Shown here: positions 1 through 11,062 of the stretch, piece by piece | How positions within the stretch are numbered: position 1 is the stretch's first letter | Layout of the letters: each line of letters begins with the position of its first letter | Origin: Terriglobia bacterium | GTDB taxonomy: Bacteria; Acidobacteriota; Terriglobia; Terriglobales; Acidobacteriaceae | Reading direction: 5' to 3' | Length of the DNA: 64,000 nucleotides | Assembly (NCBI GenBank): GCA_020073645.1 | Contig: JAIQET010000002.1 | Location: forward strand, 83,194-147,193 | Program-made: the position numbers and the translations under genes | Notes under the pieces: model-generated | Told to the model about the DNA's origin: nothing | Databases searched by the model: none | What the model saw: only the letters and a program-made list of their open reading frames with translations

Positions 1-2
1 CT

Positions 3-266
3 ACGCTCGGGCGCTACATGCTGGAAATGCGCCACAACCTGAACAACGCACTGACCTCGGTCCTGGGAAACTCCGAACTGCTGCTGCTGGAGCCAGGTTC
101 CCTCTCTGCGGGAGCGCGTTCCCAGATCGACACCATTCGCAACATGGCAGTACGTATGCATGAGATCCTGCAGCGTTTTTCCTCGCTCGACAAGGAACTC
201 AGAGTTCTGGAGAAGCAAACCCAGAACGAAGTCAGAATGAAGTCTCAGGCTGCCGCCGGTTTGTAG
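3..266 (+). CDS. C-terminal part of a histidine-kinase-like protein (DHp/H-box segment, no ATPase domain after it); 5' end outside window
   Basis: Frame open to the window edge; MRHNLNNALTSVLGNSELLLLE resembles a HisKA H-box; stop follows about 60 aa later. Confidence 0.55.
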   Translation, partial: TLGRYMLEMRHNLNNALTSVLGNSELLLLEPGSLSAGARSQIDTIRNMAVRMHEILQRFSSLDKELRVLEKQTQNEVRMKSQAAAGL

Positions 267-372
267 CGGCGGCACACATTCAAGCCTCCCCCAAACGCAC
301 CCGGTGAGTGCAGCGCCGGCGTCCCGGCCGGCCTCCTGCCCCCGCACCTGCCGGGGCGCAGACGCACAGCAT

Positions 373-1233
373 ATGCACAAGTTCCTCACGAACGCGGCTG
401 TCCTGGAGCACGAACTCTCCGAACTCCGCCTCGTTGTGGAACGCCAGACTGGCGTGCTGCTCGATGCTCCGTCCGAAGACCTTGCCCAAGTCGTCACCCA
501 ATACCTGGAGGCACAACACCTGGCCTCGACGAGTGATCTGCTCGAGTTGCTGCGCTCCTCGGAGTCGGCCTACGAAAACCTGGTCGAGCCCCTGCTCGAT
601 GCTGAGACCCGCTTCTTCCGCTATCCCGCCGCGTTCGATTCTCTGACCAAAGTAGCTTTGCCGGAAATCCTGGCACGCAAGTCGTCCGAGAGCCCACGCA
701 CCCTCCGTTTTTGGAGCGCCGGCTGCTCCACCGGGGAAGAGCCCTATTCCATCGCTATCTCGGTCTGTGAAACTGTCAACTGCAGTGGCGGCGGATGGAA
801 TGTCCACATCGTAGCCAGCGACATTCGCCGCAAGCCCCTGGAGCTCGCCGAACGAGGCCTCTACGAGGAGAGCGCCCTCGCCCAGGTTCCGTCGCACCTG
901 GTCCAGCAGTACTTCGTGAAGGTAGGCCAACATTTCATGGTGAAACCGCGGGTGCGCAACCTGGTGCGCTTTGCCCCCATGAATCTGGCCCGGCCCGTGT
1001 ACATCGGGCGCTTCGACTGCATCTTCTGCATGGACGTGTTGCCCCACTTCTCCATGTCCCAGCGCATGGCGCTGGTGCAGCGCCTACACTGCTACCTGCA
1101 ACCTGGTGGATATCTGTTCTTGGGACAGGGCGAGAAACTTCCCGCGGTAGGAGTGACCTTCAACTGGCAGAAGAACGGGGATTACATCGTTTACCAGAAG
1201 CCTATGGCTGCGGCGGCTGGCCAAGGCCGATAG
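373..1233 (+). CDS. CheR-type SAM-dependent protein-glutamate methyltransferase
   Basis: FWSAGCSTGEEPYSIAI motif I and LQPGGYLFLGQGEKL; the ORF track start (GTG 304) lies in a repeat-like GC palindrome, so ATG 373 is more likely. Confidence 0.8.
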   Translation: MHKFLTNAAVLEHELSELRLVVERQTGVLLDAPSEDLAQVVTQYLEAQHLASTSDLLELLRSSESAYENLVEPLLDAETRFFRYPAAFDSLTKVALPEILARKSSESPRTLRFWSAGCSTGEEPYSIAISVCETVNCSGGGWNVHIVASDIRRKPLELAERGLYEESALAQVPSHLVQQYFVKVGQHFMVKPRVRNLVRFAPMNLARPVYIGRFDCIFCMDVLPHFSMSQRMALVQRLHCYLQPGGYLFLGQGEKLPAVGVTFNWQKNGDYIVYQKPMAAAAGQGR

Positions 1234-1287
1234 GTCCCCAAGCCTCCATCTCTTGCCCAATCTGTCCATTTCGTCAATTATGTCCAC

Positions 1288-1533
1288 ATGATGTCGGTTT
1301 CGGTCACAGAGGCCAAGCAGCGCCTGGCTGCCCTGCTGGATGCAGCCCAGCGCGAACCCATCGTCATCCGTCGCCAAAACCGTGATGTGGCTGTGATCAT
1401 GTCTGCTAAGGAGTACGAGAGGATTCCCGACCTCAACGCTGCGGAATTCCAGCGGTTTTGCGATCGCGTGGCGGTTCAGGCCAAGACACGTGGCCTCACT
1501 AAAGCGGCGCTGAAGAGCTTATTGCGAGACTGA
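1288..1533 (+). CDS. Phd/YefM-family antitoxin
   Basis: MMSVSVTEAKQRLAALLDAAQREPIVIRRQNRDVAVIMSAKEYE is typical of Phd/YefM. Confidence 0.85.
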   Translation: MMSVSVTEAKQRLAALLDAAQREPIVIRRQNRDVAVIMSAKEYERIPDLNAAEFQRFCDRVAVQAKTRGLTKAALKSLLRD

Positions 1534-1703
1534 TGCGCACCCGCGAGCGCATTGTCGCCACTAGCAGTGCGCTGATCAGTCGCCTTTGGCTGCCGTCCTC
1601 GGTTCCGGGCCGGAGAATTTGTTGGACGAGGATGCAGTCACTACAATCAAAGTCAGAGTTCACACGATGCCGCAGGGGTCCGCAGCCAAGAAGACGCGCC
1701 TAG
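1533..1703 (+). pseudogene. Probable truncated/degenerate PIN-family toxin (N-terminal remnant)
   Basis: ATG overlaps the Phd stop (TGATG); IVATSSALISRLWLPSSVPGR resembles the PIN start 'VIDTSALISRLLLPSSVPGRA' but lacks the catalytic Asp and ends after 56 codons. Confidence 0.5.
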
Positions 1704-2299
1704 CTCAGGCGGCCCTCGTGTGTGGCGAGGCTTTCCAGAGGTCAGCAGAGAGATTCATTCCCAGGATAAGAGCCATAAATGAGAACTCGTCTACGGTCAT
1801 GTCGGATGAGTTGGGCGATCTGGTCGCTTGCGCCACAAACCTAGCGTTTGCGCTCGAACTTTACTTAAAGGCCCTCCTCGCGCAACTTGATCTGCCCGTT
1901 CCACAGAATCATGACCTCCGCGCGCTTTTTGACGGGTTGCCTCAACCGGTCAGGGTGCTTATCGAGAGAACTTACCTCGAGGCTCTGCCGGACGACGTGC
2001 GAGTGCTAGGCGGCCGCACAACCGTTGTGCTTGCCTGTGGCCCGTTGGAACGACCGCGATTCGAAGATTCCAATGCGTCGCCGGCTCTTCCTGATCTGCT
2101 GGCAAGATCGAAAGACCTATTCCAGTCCTGGAGGTATGCATTCGAGTTCAGCCAGCCCGATGGTAGTCCTTATCAATTCCGCCGATTTGAGTACGGCTTC
2201 CTGAGGCGCGCCGCTGAGGTAATGAGGGTCGAGGTCACGGTGCGCCTCTCCGAGGCGGGAGTGATACCGCTACCGGACCCACTTCCTGTCAGGTCCTGA
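1667..2299 (+). CDS. Hypothetical protein, possibly HEPN-like
   Basis: ATNLAFALELYLKALLAQLDLPVPQNHDLRALFDGLP looks HEPN-like; ATG 1667 preferred over TTG 1586. Confidence 0.45.
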   Translation: MPQGSAAKKTRLAQAALVCGEAFQRSAERFIPRIRAINENSSTVMSDELGDLVACATNLAFALELYLKALLAQLDLPVPQNHDLRALFDGLPQPVRVLIERTYLEALPDDVRVLGGRTTVVLACGPLERPRFEDSNASPALPDLLARSKDLFQSWRYAFEFSQPDGSPYQFRRFEYGFLRRAAEVMRVEVTVRLSEAGVIPLPDPLPVRS

Positions 2300-2411
2300 C
2301 GGCTCTCCGTTGATCTCGGCGATTGAGGACTCCGTCTGGTCCAGGGGAAAAACAACTCCTCCCCCCGCGGGCGCACCATCCGTCCGACCGCGCAACCTCT
2401 TTGCTAGAGTG

Positions 2412-2831
2412 TCATCGCTGCACCAACGCCACACCCACCTTCTTGCAGGCCCGGATCAGGTCGTCGTCCAAGGTGGCAAGCGGCAAGCCGCTATCTAGAG
2501 CCAGATCGAGGTAAGCCGCATCGTATGCGGTCAAATCATGCTTGCGGCTGAGCGACTGGATCCTATCAAAGACAACCCCGGCGGGAAACTGCTCCAGAAC
2601 GACCGGGAGCGCCGCAAGATCATCGAGGAAGCTTTGTGCCAGCGCGCCAGAAATGCGCTTGCGTTTTTCTCCGGCAAGCAAGGCGTTCAGTACTTCGTGC
2701 GGCCAGAATGAGGGTGCTAGTGCAGTGTCGCCTTGCATGAACCTATCGGCGACATGCTGAGCCAGGGCGGCATTCTCATCAGGGAAACACCAGGTCAGAA
2801 CGACCGACGCATCGAGGACAAACCGGCTCAC
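2412..2831 (-). CDS. VapC-type PIN-domain toxin
   Basis: MSRFVLDASVVLTWCFPDE...LTAYDAAYLDLALDSGLPLATLDDDLIRA; overlaps upstream antitoxin by 4 nt. Confidence 0.85.
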   Translation of the reverse strand: MSRFVLDASVVLTWCFPDENAALAQHVADRFMQGDTALAPSFWPHEVLNALLAGEKRKRISGALAQSFLDDLAALPVVLEQFPAGVVFDRIQSLSRKHDLTAYDAAYLDLALDSGLPLATLDDDLIRACKKVGVALVQR

Positions 2832-3082
2832 CGGCGTCCTTCATTGATCAGGTCTTTGATTTTGAGTCCGCCCAGAGACAACCGATGACGCTTCCCGAAA
2901 CTGGCCAGCCGCCCCACCGCCTCGGCGGCAGAACCGTCCTGATCCGACATGCGTTCCTTTAGCAACTCTCCCAGCAGCCGCGAGACGCTGGTATCCCGGC
3001 GCGCGGCCTCGATCCGGGCCCACTGGGCGACGTCTTCCTCCAGGGTCACGGTTACGTTACGTAGGCGATGGGTGGATGACAC
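2828..3082 (-). CDS. Ribbon-helix-helix antitoxin (VapB-like)
   Basis: RNVTVTLEEDVAQWARIEAARRDTSVSRLLGELLKERM; overlaps vapC. Confidence 0.75.
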   Translation of the reverse strand: MSSTHRLRNVTVTLEEDVAQWARIEAARRDTSVSRLLGELLKERMSDQDGSAAEAVGRLASFGKRHRLSLGGLKIKDLINEGRR

Positions 3083-3111
3083 GAAAACAGTGTAACACGA
3101 ATTTCGTGTAG

Positions 3112-5103
<1,992 letters not shown>

Positions 5104-5263
5104 GAATGGTCCGGCCCTTTACAGAAGCGAATTTCCGCGTGCAGGCATCTCTCGATTATACCGCCCGCAGGAACTCTCTTCGGGCACGGCGCAGAGCCGC
5201 CCAAAAAGCAAAACGGCGCGGAGATCACTCTCCGCGCCGCCTGTCACCTCGTCTCGCCACTGC

Positions 5264-7111
5264 TTACGGAAGCTTGAAGTTCACCGTGATCTGGGTCTGG
5301 ATGGCCACGGGTTCGCCATTCAGAACGTAAGGCTGATACTTCCACTGCCGCACCGCATCCACTGCTGCCTGTGCCAGAGCAGGATGCCCATTGGCCACCT
5401 TGATCTTTGTAATGCTTCCATCTTTGCTGATACTGGCCTCGAGCTGCACCGCTCCCTGGATTCGCATCTGCAAGGCTTGCTGAGGATAGACGGGCTGGAC
5501 CCGTTTCAGCAACAGACCCTGCGAAACCCCTTGAGACACCCGCAGCGCCTGGACCGGTTTGGCCGGCACATTCGCGGGACCGCTAACAATGCCGGAGAGC
5601 GCTTTGTCGTCAGAATTCGAAGCTACCCCGATCATCCCAGGAACGGGCGGCTCCGCGCTTTCTGGCGCGGTCGGTTGCGTTGCCGCCGGCTTGGGCGCCT
5701 CATTCTTGACTACGATCGGTTCCTGAATCTTGGTCACTGTGACGTCGTTGCTCGGCGCGGCTGCGGTTCCAATCGTGATCGAAGGTTTAGTCGCCACGGA
5801 AGTCTTGGCGCTCACCACCGGAGTGGCTGCCTCTTTGGTTGGCGCAGAAGCCGCCCTAGGCTCCGAAGGAGATGGTTTGCCGGTTAGTACGGTCTGCGGC
5901 TCTGGAGTTGTAGCTTGCGGTTCCGTCGCGGGAGCCTGCGGCTGAACCGCAGGCACCTGGGTCTGCGTGGCGGGCGCGGATCCCGAATGCATCTTGCTCC
6001 AGCCGAAGTACCCCGCCATCGCCACCACGACCACCGCTGCGGCGATCATTAGCTTTTTCTTGCTTCCGCCACCGTCTGACTGCTCTTCATCCTGCAATCC
6101 AAGCGCTGAGAAAGCCGGCGGCTCGACGGCGGATTCTCCCAGCGACGCTCTCTTGGCTACGGCGTGCGGTCTGTCTTCGTCGTCTGGGCCGGGCGCGGGT
6201 GGAGTTGACCTCGGCTCCCAGGGCTTGACGCCAGGCCGTATGATTTCTTTCGCCGGAGCCGGCGCACTCGCCGCTCCCTGAGCGCTGGGCATGCTGCTGG
6301 CCGTCGGACGGGTTGGCGCCGTGCTCGCAGCCGGCGCATCGGCTTCCTTCGGCTTCGCAGCTTCGGCTGCACGTCGCAGAGCCGATGCCATCGGCTCCGA
6401 ATGCTTGGATGCGGGCTGCCAGGGATATTCTTTCGTCCTGCTTGCAGGAGTCGCAGTTTCTGCTGCCTTGTGGGCTGTGGGCACCGGGTCCGGCATTGAT
6501 TCCAGCAAAGCTTCGTCGGCCGGTTCCGGCTGTGGCTCCGGTTCCTTTTCCAGTTCGAAGTCGGAAGTGCTCGCGACCGGAGCTGTCGGCGGGGGTGGCG
6601 TCTTCTGCGCAAATGGCGCAAACGGCCGCCTCTCGGCTGTCAGCGCCGGAGCCGGCGGACGCATCGGCTCCACACTCGTGGCTGCAGGCCGCGCTGGTTC
6701 GGTAGATGTCGTCGCCGCTGGCGCCGCAGGCTTCCCGGCTTCCGCCTTTCGCAGCAAACCGCGCGCTACGCGCAGAGTTCCTTTGGATTGCTCCACATTG
6801 ATCGGCTTGGTCAAAACCAGGTTCGCCCCAATGCGGAACGCCTTGGCCACTCCCGCCTGGCCCTCGACCACCGCCACTGCCAGAGAACTTTGATTGGACC
6901 CCGAGTTACGCGCGCTCTTGAACAGCAAAGTCGCGTTCTGCTCGTTTTCGCAGTCCACGACGACAGCGTCAAAGTGCTGCCCCATCAGCTTCTTGACTGC
7001 GGCAAAAGGTTCGTTGCAGGGCTCAACCGTGAAGTCCAGCTCGGTCAAAACCTGCGTGACCACACGAGCTGTCTTCTCCTCTGGGCAGAAGAGTAGCGCT
7101 TGGTAACTCAT
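5264..7111 (-). CDS. Receiver-like N-terminal domain + TM + TonB C-terminal domain protein
   Basis: N-term FDAVVVDCEN...LVLTKPI receiver-like; TM LMIAAAVVVVAMAGYFGW; C-term VQPVYPQQALQMRIQGAVQLEASISKDGSI...VRQWKYQPY TonB_C. Confidence 0.75.
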   Translation of the reverse strand: MSYQALLFCPEEKTARVVTQVLTELDFTVEPCNEPFAAVKKLMGQHFDAVVVDCENEQNATLLFKSARNSGSNQSSLAVAVVEGQAGVAKAFRIGANLVLTKPINVEQSKGTLRVARGLLRKAEAGKPAAPAATTSTEPARPAATSVEPMRPPAPALTAERRPFAPFAQKTPPPPTAPVASTSDFELEKEPEPQPEPADEALLESMPDPVPTAHKAAETATPASRTKEYPWQPASKHSEPMASALRRAAEAAKPKEADAPAASTAPTRPTASSMPSAQGAASAPAPAKEIIRPGVKPWEPRSTPPAPGPDDEDRPHAVAKRASLGESAVEPPAFSALGLQDEEQSDGGGSKKKLMIAAAVVVVAMAGYFGWSKMHSGSAPATQTQVPAVQPQAPATEPQATTPEPQTVLTGKPSPSEPRAASAPTKEAATPVVSAKTSVATKPSITIGTAAAPSNDVTVTKIQEPIVVKNEAPKPAATQPTAPESAEPPVPGMIGVASNSDDKALSGIVSGPANVPAKPVQALRVSQGVSQGLLLKRVQPVYPQQALQMRIQGAVQLEASISKDGSITKIKVANGHPALAQAAVDAVRQWKYQPYVLNGEPVAIQTQITVNFKLP

Positions 7112-7243
7112 AATGGAATCGTAGGTACACCAGTCAGGCCCAGCAAGTTACGTAGGTAATTGTCGACAGCGATAGCTCTGCCGTTTCGCCGGGTTCGCGG
7201 CAGGTCAACCCTGGAGAACATTTCCGAATGACTCAGAGCACGG

Positions 7244-8785
7244 TTAGTGGGCTGGCTTCTTAGGTAACTCGAAACGCACTGTAACTTGCGTTCGGAAAGC
7301 AGCTGGTTGGCCGTTGTGATAATAGGTCTCGTAGCGCCACTGTCTGACGGCTTCCACCGCGGCTGCCACCAGTTGCGGGTCGCCGTCCAGGACTTGCACC
7401 GAATCCACGCTTCCATCCTGGTTGACCGAAGCCTGCAGCAGGACATCCCCCTCCAACCGCTTGCGGCGCGCCTTCTCCGGATAGATGGGCGTCACTCTGT
7501 GGCTGACGTTTTCATCGGAATACTCTGCCGCTACCTCCACGGGCTCGCTGTCGCTGCTTGCTCTCCGGGTAGCTGAGGTTGGAAGCAGAACGGAAGAAGA
7601 TGCGGCCCTGTTCGCCGTATCGCCTCCCTGTGGGCCTTGTGCAGATTTGTCTTGCGCTGATTGAAACCCATCAGCAACTTGTCCGCCTGTCGGGGCAGCC
7701 GCCGGCGCGCTGGCTCGAGGGCTCGGGGTAGAGAGTTTCGCAGCCGCGGCAGTCGGCGATGGCACCGGTTTGGGCGCGGCCTTGGGTGCCGCAACTATCG
7801 CTTGCGGGTTTGTCCTTCTTCCGGTGATGAGCAGGTGCAACCTTGCGTAATCCCTACGGGCTGCATCTCGGAATCCGGGTCTCATCGTCCACGCCGCATA
7901 GAAGCCGGCCCCGACCAGAAGTAACGCGAACAGTGCCAGCAACGACGGGCTGGTTCTCCGCTGCGACCCTCGCGCCTTGATCGAAGGCGCCGTCGGTTTC
8001 CTTCTGGCATCCAGTTCCTCTTCCAGCTCGCAAATGAGAAGATCTTCGTCCTCGGACGAGCGGTCCGCGCCCCTCCCCAACTTGGGCGGTGCCACGCTAG
8101 AAGCTTCTTTCTTGAAGTGGAACGGGCTTGGCGAGGCCAATGGAACTGCGGCTGACGAACCCATTTCGGTCGTCGTCCGATCTTGAGCGCCTGTCCCGGC
8201 GGCGGCAGCACGGGCCAGTGGCGAAGTCACGGCGTCTGTCTGCGGACGTTGCGGGTCATTTGGCGCTGGGGTGGTCAGAGTTTGCGTTGGCAACGGAGAC
8301 GGCAACACCGGTGCGGTGAGTGCGGGAATACTTTCAGCGGTCTTGGCAGGGGTGGCCGGCGCGCCGGGGGTCGTGTTCGCCTGCGCGGCCGCGGCCATCG
8401 CCTTGCTCTCTGGCACCTCTCTCCGCTGGATGGCCAGTGCATTGCGAAGCGTGCCTCTGGCCTGCTCCAGAGATACGGGCTTGGTCAAAACCAGCCTGGC
8501 GCCGAGACGGAAGGCGTTGGGCACGCCCGCCTTGCCGTCCACGATCGCCATCGTCATGGAATTCTGATTAATGCTTGATTTCCGCACGCTGTCGAACGCC
8601 AGCGTGGCGTCCTGCTGGTTGTCGCAGTCGATCAGAATCACGTCAAAGCGCTGGCCGGTCAGCCGCTTCCCCGCCGAGGACGGCTCCGGGAAGTGCTCGA
8701 AAAGAACCCCCAGTTCGTTGAGGATTTGAGTGACCGCGGCGAGCGCATTCTCGTCGCTCGACAGCAAGAGAGCGCGTGTGGGCAT
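7244..8785 (-). CDS. Paralogue: receiver-like N-terminal domain + TM + TonB C-terminal domain protein
   Basis: FDVILIDCDN...LVLTKPVSLEQARGTLRNA; TM LLALFALLLVGAGFYAAW; C-term VTPIYPEKARRKRLEGDVLLQASVNQDGSVDSV...VRQWRYETY. Confidence 0.75.
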   Translation of the reverse strand: MPTRALLLSSDENALAAVTQILNELGVLFEHFPEPSSAGKRLTGQRFDVILIDCDNQQDATLAFDSVRKSSINQNSMTMAIVDGKAGVPNAFRLGARLVLTKPVSLEQARGTLRNALAIQRREVPESKAMAAAAQANTTPGAPATPAKTAESIPALTAPVLPSPLPTQTLTTPAPNDPQRPQTDAVTSPLARAAAAGTGAQDRTTTEMGSSAAVPLASPSPFHFKKEASSVAPPKLGRGADRSSEDEDLLICELEEELDARRKPTAPSIKARGSQRRTSPSLLALFALLLVGAGFYAAWTMRPGFRDAARRDYARLHLLITGRRTNPQAIVAAPKAAPKPVPSPTAAAAKLSTPSPRASAPAAAPTGGQVADGFQSAQDKSAQGPQGGDTANRAASSSVLLPTSATRRASSDSEPVEVAAEYSDENVSHRVTPIYPEKARRKRLEGDVLLQASVNQDGSVDSVQVLDGDPQLVAAAVEAVRQWRYETYYHNGQPAAFRTQVTVRFELPKKPAH

Positions 8786-8918
8786 GATCGATGCTATGAG
8801 GCAAAATCACAGGGGCGCAAGTTACGCTGGTAAGCAACCGGGATCAGTGGCCGCCGCCTAGGCAAAGGCGCGGCAATTTCGTACAGTCAACCTAACTCCT
8901 GCGGCTACAATGGCGGCC

Positions 8919-9530
8919 ATGCGCGTGCCCCTCTGGCTCAAGCTCGGCTGGACCGTCTGGATAATCGCCTGGGCGCCGTTTTACTGGAAGCAATACGGCC
9001 TGCAGAACTTCCTGTTCTTCTGCGATCTGGGAAACCTCTTCATCATGCTCGCCCTGTGGCTGGAGAGCAGCCTGATCTTCTCCTGGCAGGCGACCGGACT
9101 GCTGCTGTTTCAGACCCTCTACACCATTGATCTGGCCGGGGCCGTGCTCAGCGGCAGGCACCTCATCGGCGGCACGGAATACATGTTCGACCCTAACCTG
9201 TCTTTATTTATCCGCCTGCTCAGCCTGTTTCACGTGGTGACGCCGCCGCTGCTGCTGTGGGCCGTCTGGCGCCTGGGATACGACAAGCGCGGCTGGCTCT
9301 ACCAGACGCTGACCGCCTGGATCGTCGTCCCCATCAACTATTTCTGGCGTCCGCAGCTCGACGTCAACTGGGCCCGCGGCCCCTTCTTCCGCGAGCAGCA
9401 CGCCATGCCCGGCCTGCTCTACCTGCTGGGATACTTGGTCGTGGTCCCGCTGGTGGTGTACTTTCCGACGCATTTGTTGTTGCGGTGGTGGGTGGGACGC
9501 GGGGAGATTCATGCTGGGGCGCGGGGATAG
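8919..9530 (+). CDS. Conserved integral membrane protein of unknown function
   Basis: Multiple hydrophobic helices; MRVPLWLKLGWTVWIIAWAPFYWKQYG. Confidence 0.65.
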   Translation: MRVPLWLKLGWTVWIIAWAPFYWKQYGLQNFLFFCDLGNLFIMLALWLESSLIFSWQATGLLLFQTLYTIDLAGAVLSGRHLIGGTEYMFDPNLSLFIRLLSLFHVVTPPLLLWAVWRLGYDKRGWLYQTLTAWIVVPINYFWRPQLDVNWARGPFFREQHAMPGLLYLLGYLVVVPLVVYFPTHLLLRWWVGRGEIHAGARG

Positions 9531-9585
9531 GTAACGTTCACTCAACACCAATGAGCCGGGTCCCGCTGTGTGGTGGAGTAAGCCG

Positions 9586-9621
9586 TACCCATCCTTCGAA
9601 AACCGCGAAGGATGGGGCAAC
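9586..9621. repeat. Intergenic palindromic repeat (ATCCTTCG/CGAAGGAT arms)
   Basis: taCCCATCCTTCGaaaacCGCGAAGGATGGGGcaacc; same architecture as the repeats at 10616 and 11063. Confidence 0.6.
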
Positions 9622-9696
9622 CGAGGTATGAAATCCACGGGGAAAGGTGGGCCCGCCCCCGTTGATCGTCAATGTGACGCATCGAGCCGATTGAAA

Positions 9697-10539
9697 CTAT
9701 TTCTTTGCCGCGTCAGTGGGGGGCGTCCACGTGAAGCCGCGTTGGCTGAGGTTTGAGTCCAGGAAGAGGCCCACCACCTCTCCGGCGTCGTTCACACCAG
9801 TCGCGTATGTCAGGCCCCCGCCGGGAAACCTCAACGTCTGCACGACATTATTTTGATAGGCGAATCCAATATTATCGAAAGTCCCGACGAAAATATTCCC
9901 TGCATTGTTAACTCCGTAAACGAACGCGTTTGTGTGGTTGGGTATCCTGAGCGTCCGGTATTTCCCGTGATAAAACAAGAAATCGTGGATGGCGTGAGAA
10001 TTCACGTACCCCGCAATCACGCCTAAATTGGTAATCCCGTATACGTATGTGTTGGCGTTAGCAGGCGCAAAGGCACGATACGCTGATCCAATCAATTGAA
10101 AGCCCTGAGAGTACAGGTTTTGGATTGTGAAGAAGCCGACAACGGTGCCTGCGTTATTAATCGCGAAAGGAAACGTGGCATCAGCACCAGGGTACCTGAT
10201 TTCGCTGAAGGTCTGGTTTTCAGTGTTATAAACAAATCCGAAGTTGTCAGCTGTACCAACAATCTGGCCCACATCATTGATCCGATTGAGCACCGTGGCT
10301 TGGGCGCCGGGATAGTCGAGGGTTGTGTATGTGCCGTTTGAAAGAATGAAGCCGTGATAGACGCCACCGACATCCTGATAAAAACCCGCGATGTCTCCCG
10401 CATTATTGATGCCCCAACAAGAAGTGGTTATCGCTCCCGGAAAATCAATCTGCGTATACGTCCCTTGCGCCAAAGCCAGCCGGGCGGACGACATCAGGAG
10501 CACGGCCACGAACCAAAGGGCTTTGCGAGGATTGAGCAT
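9697..10539 (-). CDS. Secreted HAF-repeat protein
   Basis: Signal peptide MLNPRKALWFVAVLLMSSARLALAQ; repeated GINNAGDIAGFY-type units. Confidence 0.75.
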   Translation of the reverse strand: MLNPRKALWFVAVLLMSSARLALAQGTYTQIDFPGAITTSCWGINNAGDIAGFYQDVGGVYHGFILSNGTYTTLDYPGAQATVLNRINDVGQIVGTADNFGFVYNTENQTFSEIRYPGADATFPFAINNAGTVVGFFTIQNLYSQGFQLIGSAYRAFAPANANTYVYGITNLGVIAGYVNSHAIHDFLFYHGKYRTLRIPNHTNAFVYGVNNAGNIFVGTFDNIGFAYQNNVVQTLRFPGGGLTYATGVNDAGEVVGLFLDSNLSQRGFTWTPPTDAAKK

Positions 10540-10615
10540 AATCGACCTCCAGATAAGCCGTCCAATTGTGCGCGTGCTAGGGCTAGAACTCAAGCGGCTA
10601 TCGGTGTCAAGCGCC

Positions 10616-10656
10616 GGGTGCCCCACATCTCGCGCCTTTCGAGATGTGGGTCTTTC
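10616..10656. repeat. 41-bp palindromic repeat, copy 1 (inverted relative to 11063-11103)
   Basis: gggtgccccacatctcgcgcctttcgagatgtgggtctttc; exact reverse complement at 11063-11103. Confidence 0.9.
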
Positions 10657-10679
10657 TCAACGCCTGCGGTCCAGACGCC

Positions 10680-10982
10680 TCACGCGACCACGGACACTTC
10701 ACCGTGGGGTTTGCGCGTCGGCCGGACCGTGATCTGGACGTCTTGTCCCAGAGCGATGATGAAATCCATCAGGCGTTCCACAGAAGAGGCTCCGGAGCGG
10801 ATCTTGCCGGCTTCGGCTTGGGTCACGCCCCTGCGTTTGATGAGCCGGTAAATCCGCAGCGTGAGCTTGGCCTTCAAGAGTTCCTGCTCCGGATGGGGCA
10901 GGCCCAGGTCGGCAAAAACATTCCCGCTGCTCTTCTCTACCCTGATCCTGGAACCAGCGCGCTTCTTAGCTCTTGTGGACAC
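10680..10982 (-). CDS. XRE-family helix-turn-helix protein (HigA-like)
   Basis: LTLRIYRLIKRRGVTQAEAGKIRSGASSVERLMDFIIALGQDVQITVRPTRKPHG; GTG start at 10982 has a GGAGAGG RBS; the longer ORF start runs through the repeat. Confidence 0.7.
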   Translation of the reverse strand: MSTRAKKRAGSRIRVEKSSGNVFADLGLPHPEQELLKAKLTLRIYRLIKRRGVTQAEAGKIRSGASSVERLMDFIIALGQDVQITVRPTRKPHGEVSVVA

Positions 10983-11062
10983 GTTAATTTCGCCTCTCCC
11001 GGTGCAACTGCGCGGCCTCGCCGAGTCGCTGGTGGACAATCTATGTCTTTCTTCAAAGTAGG

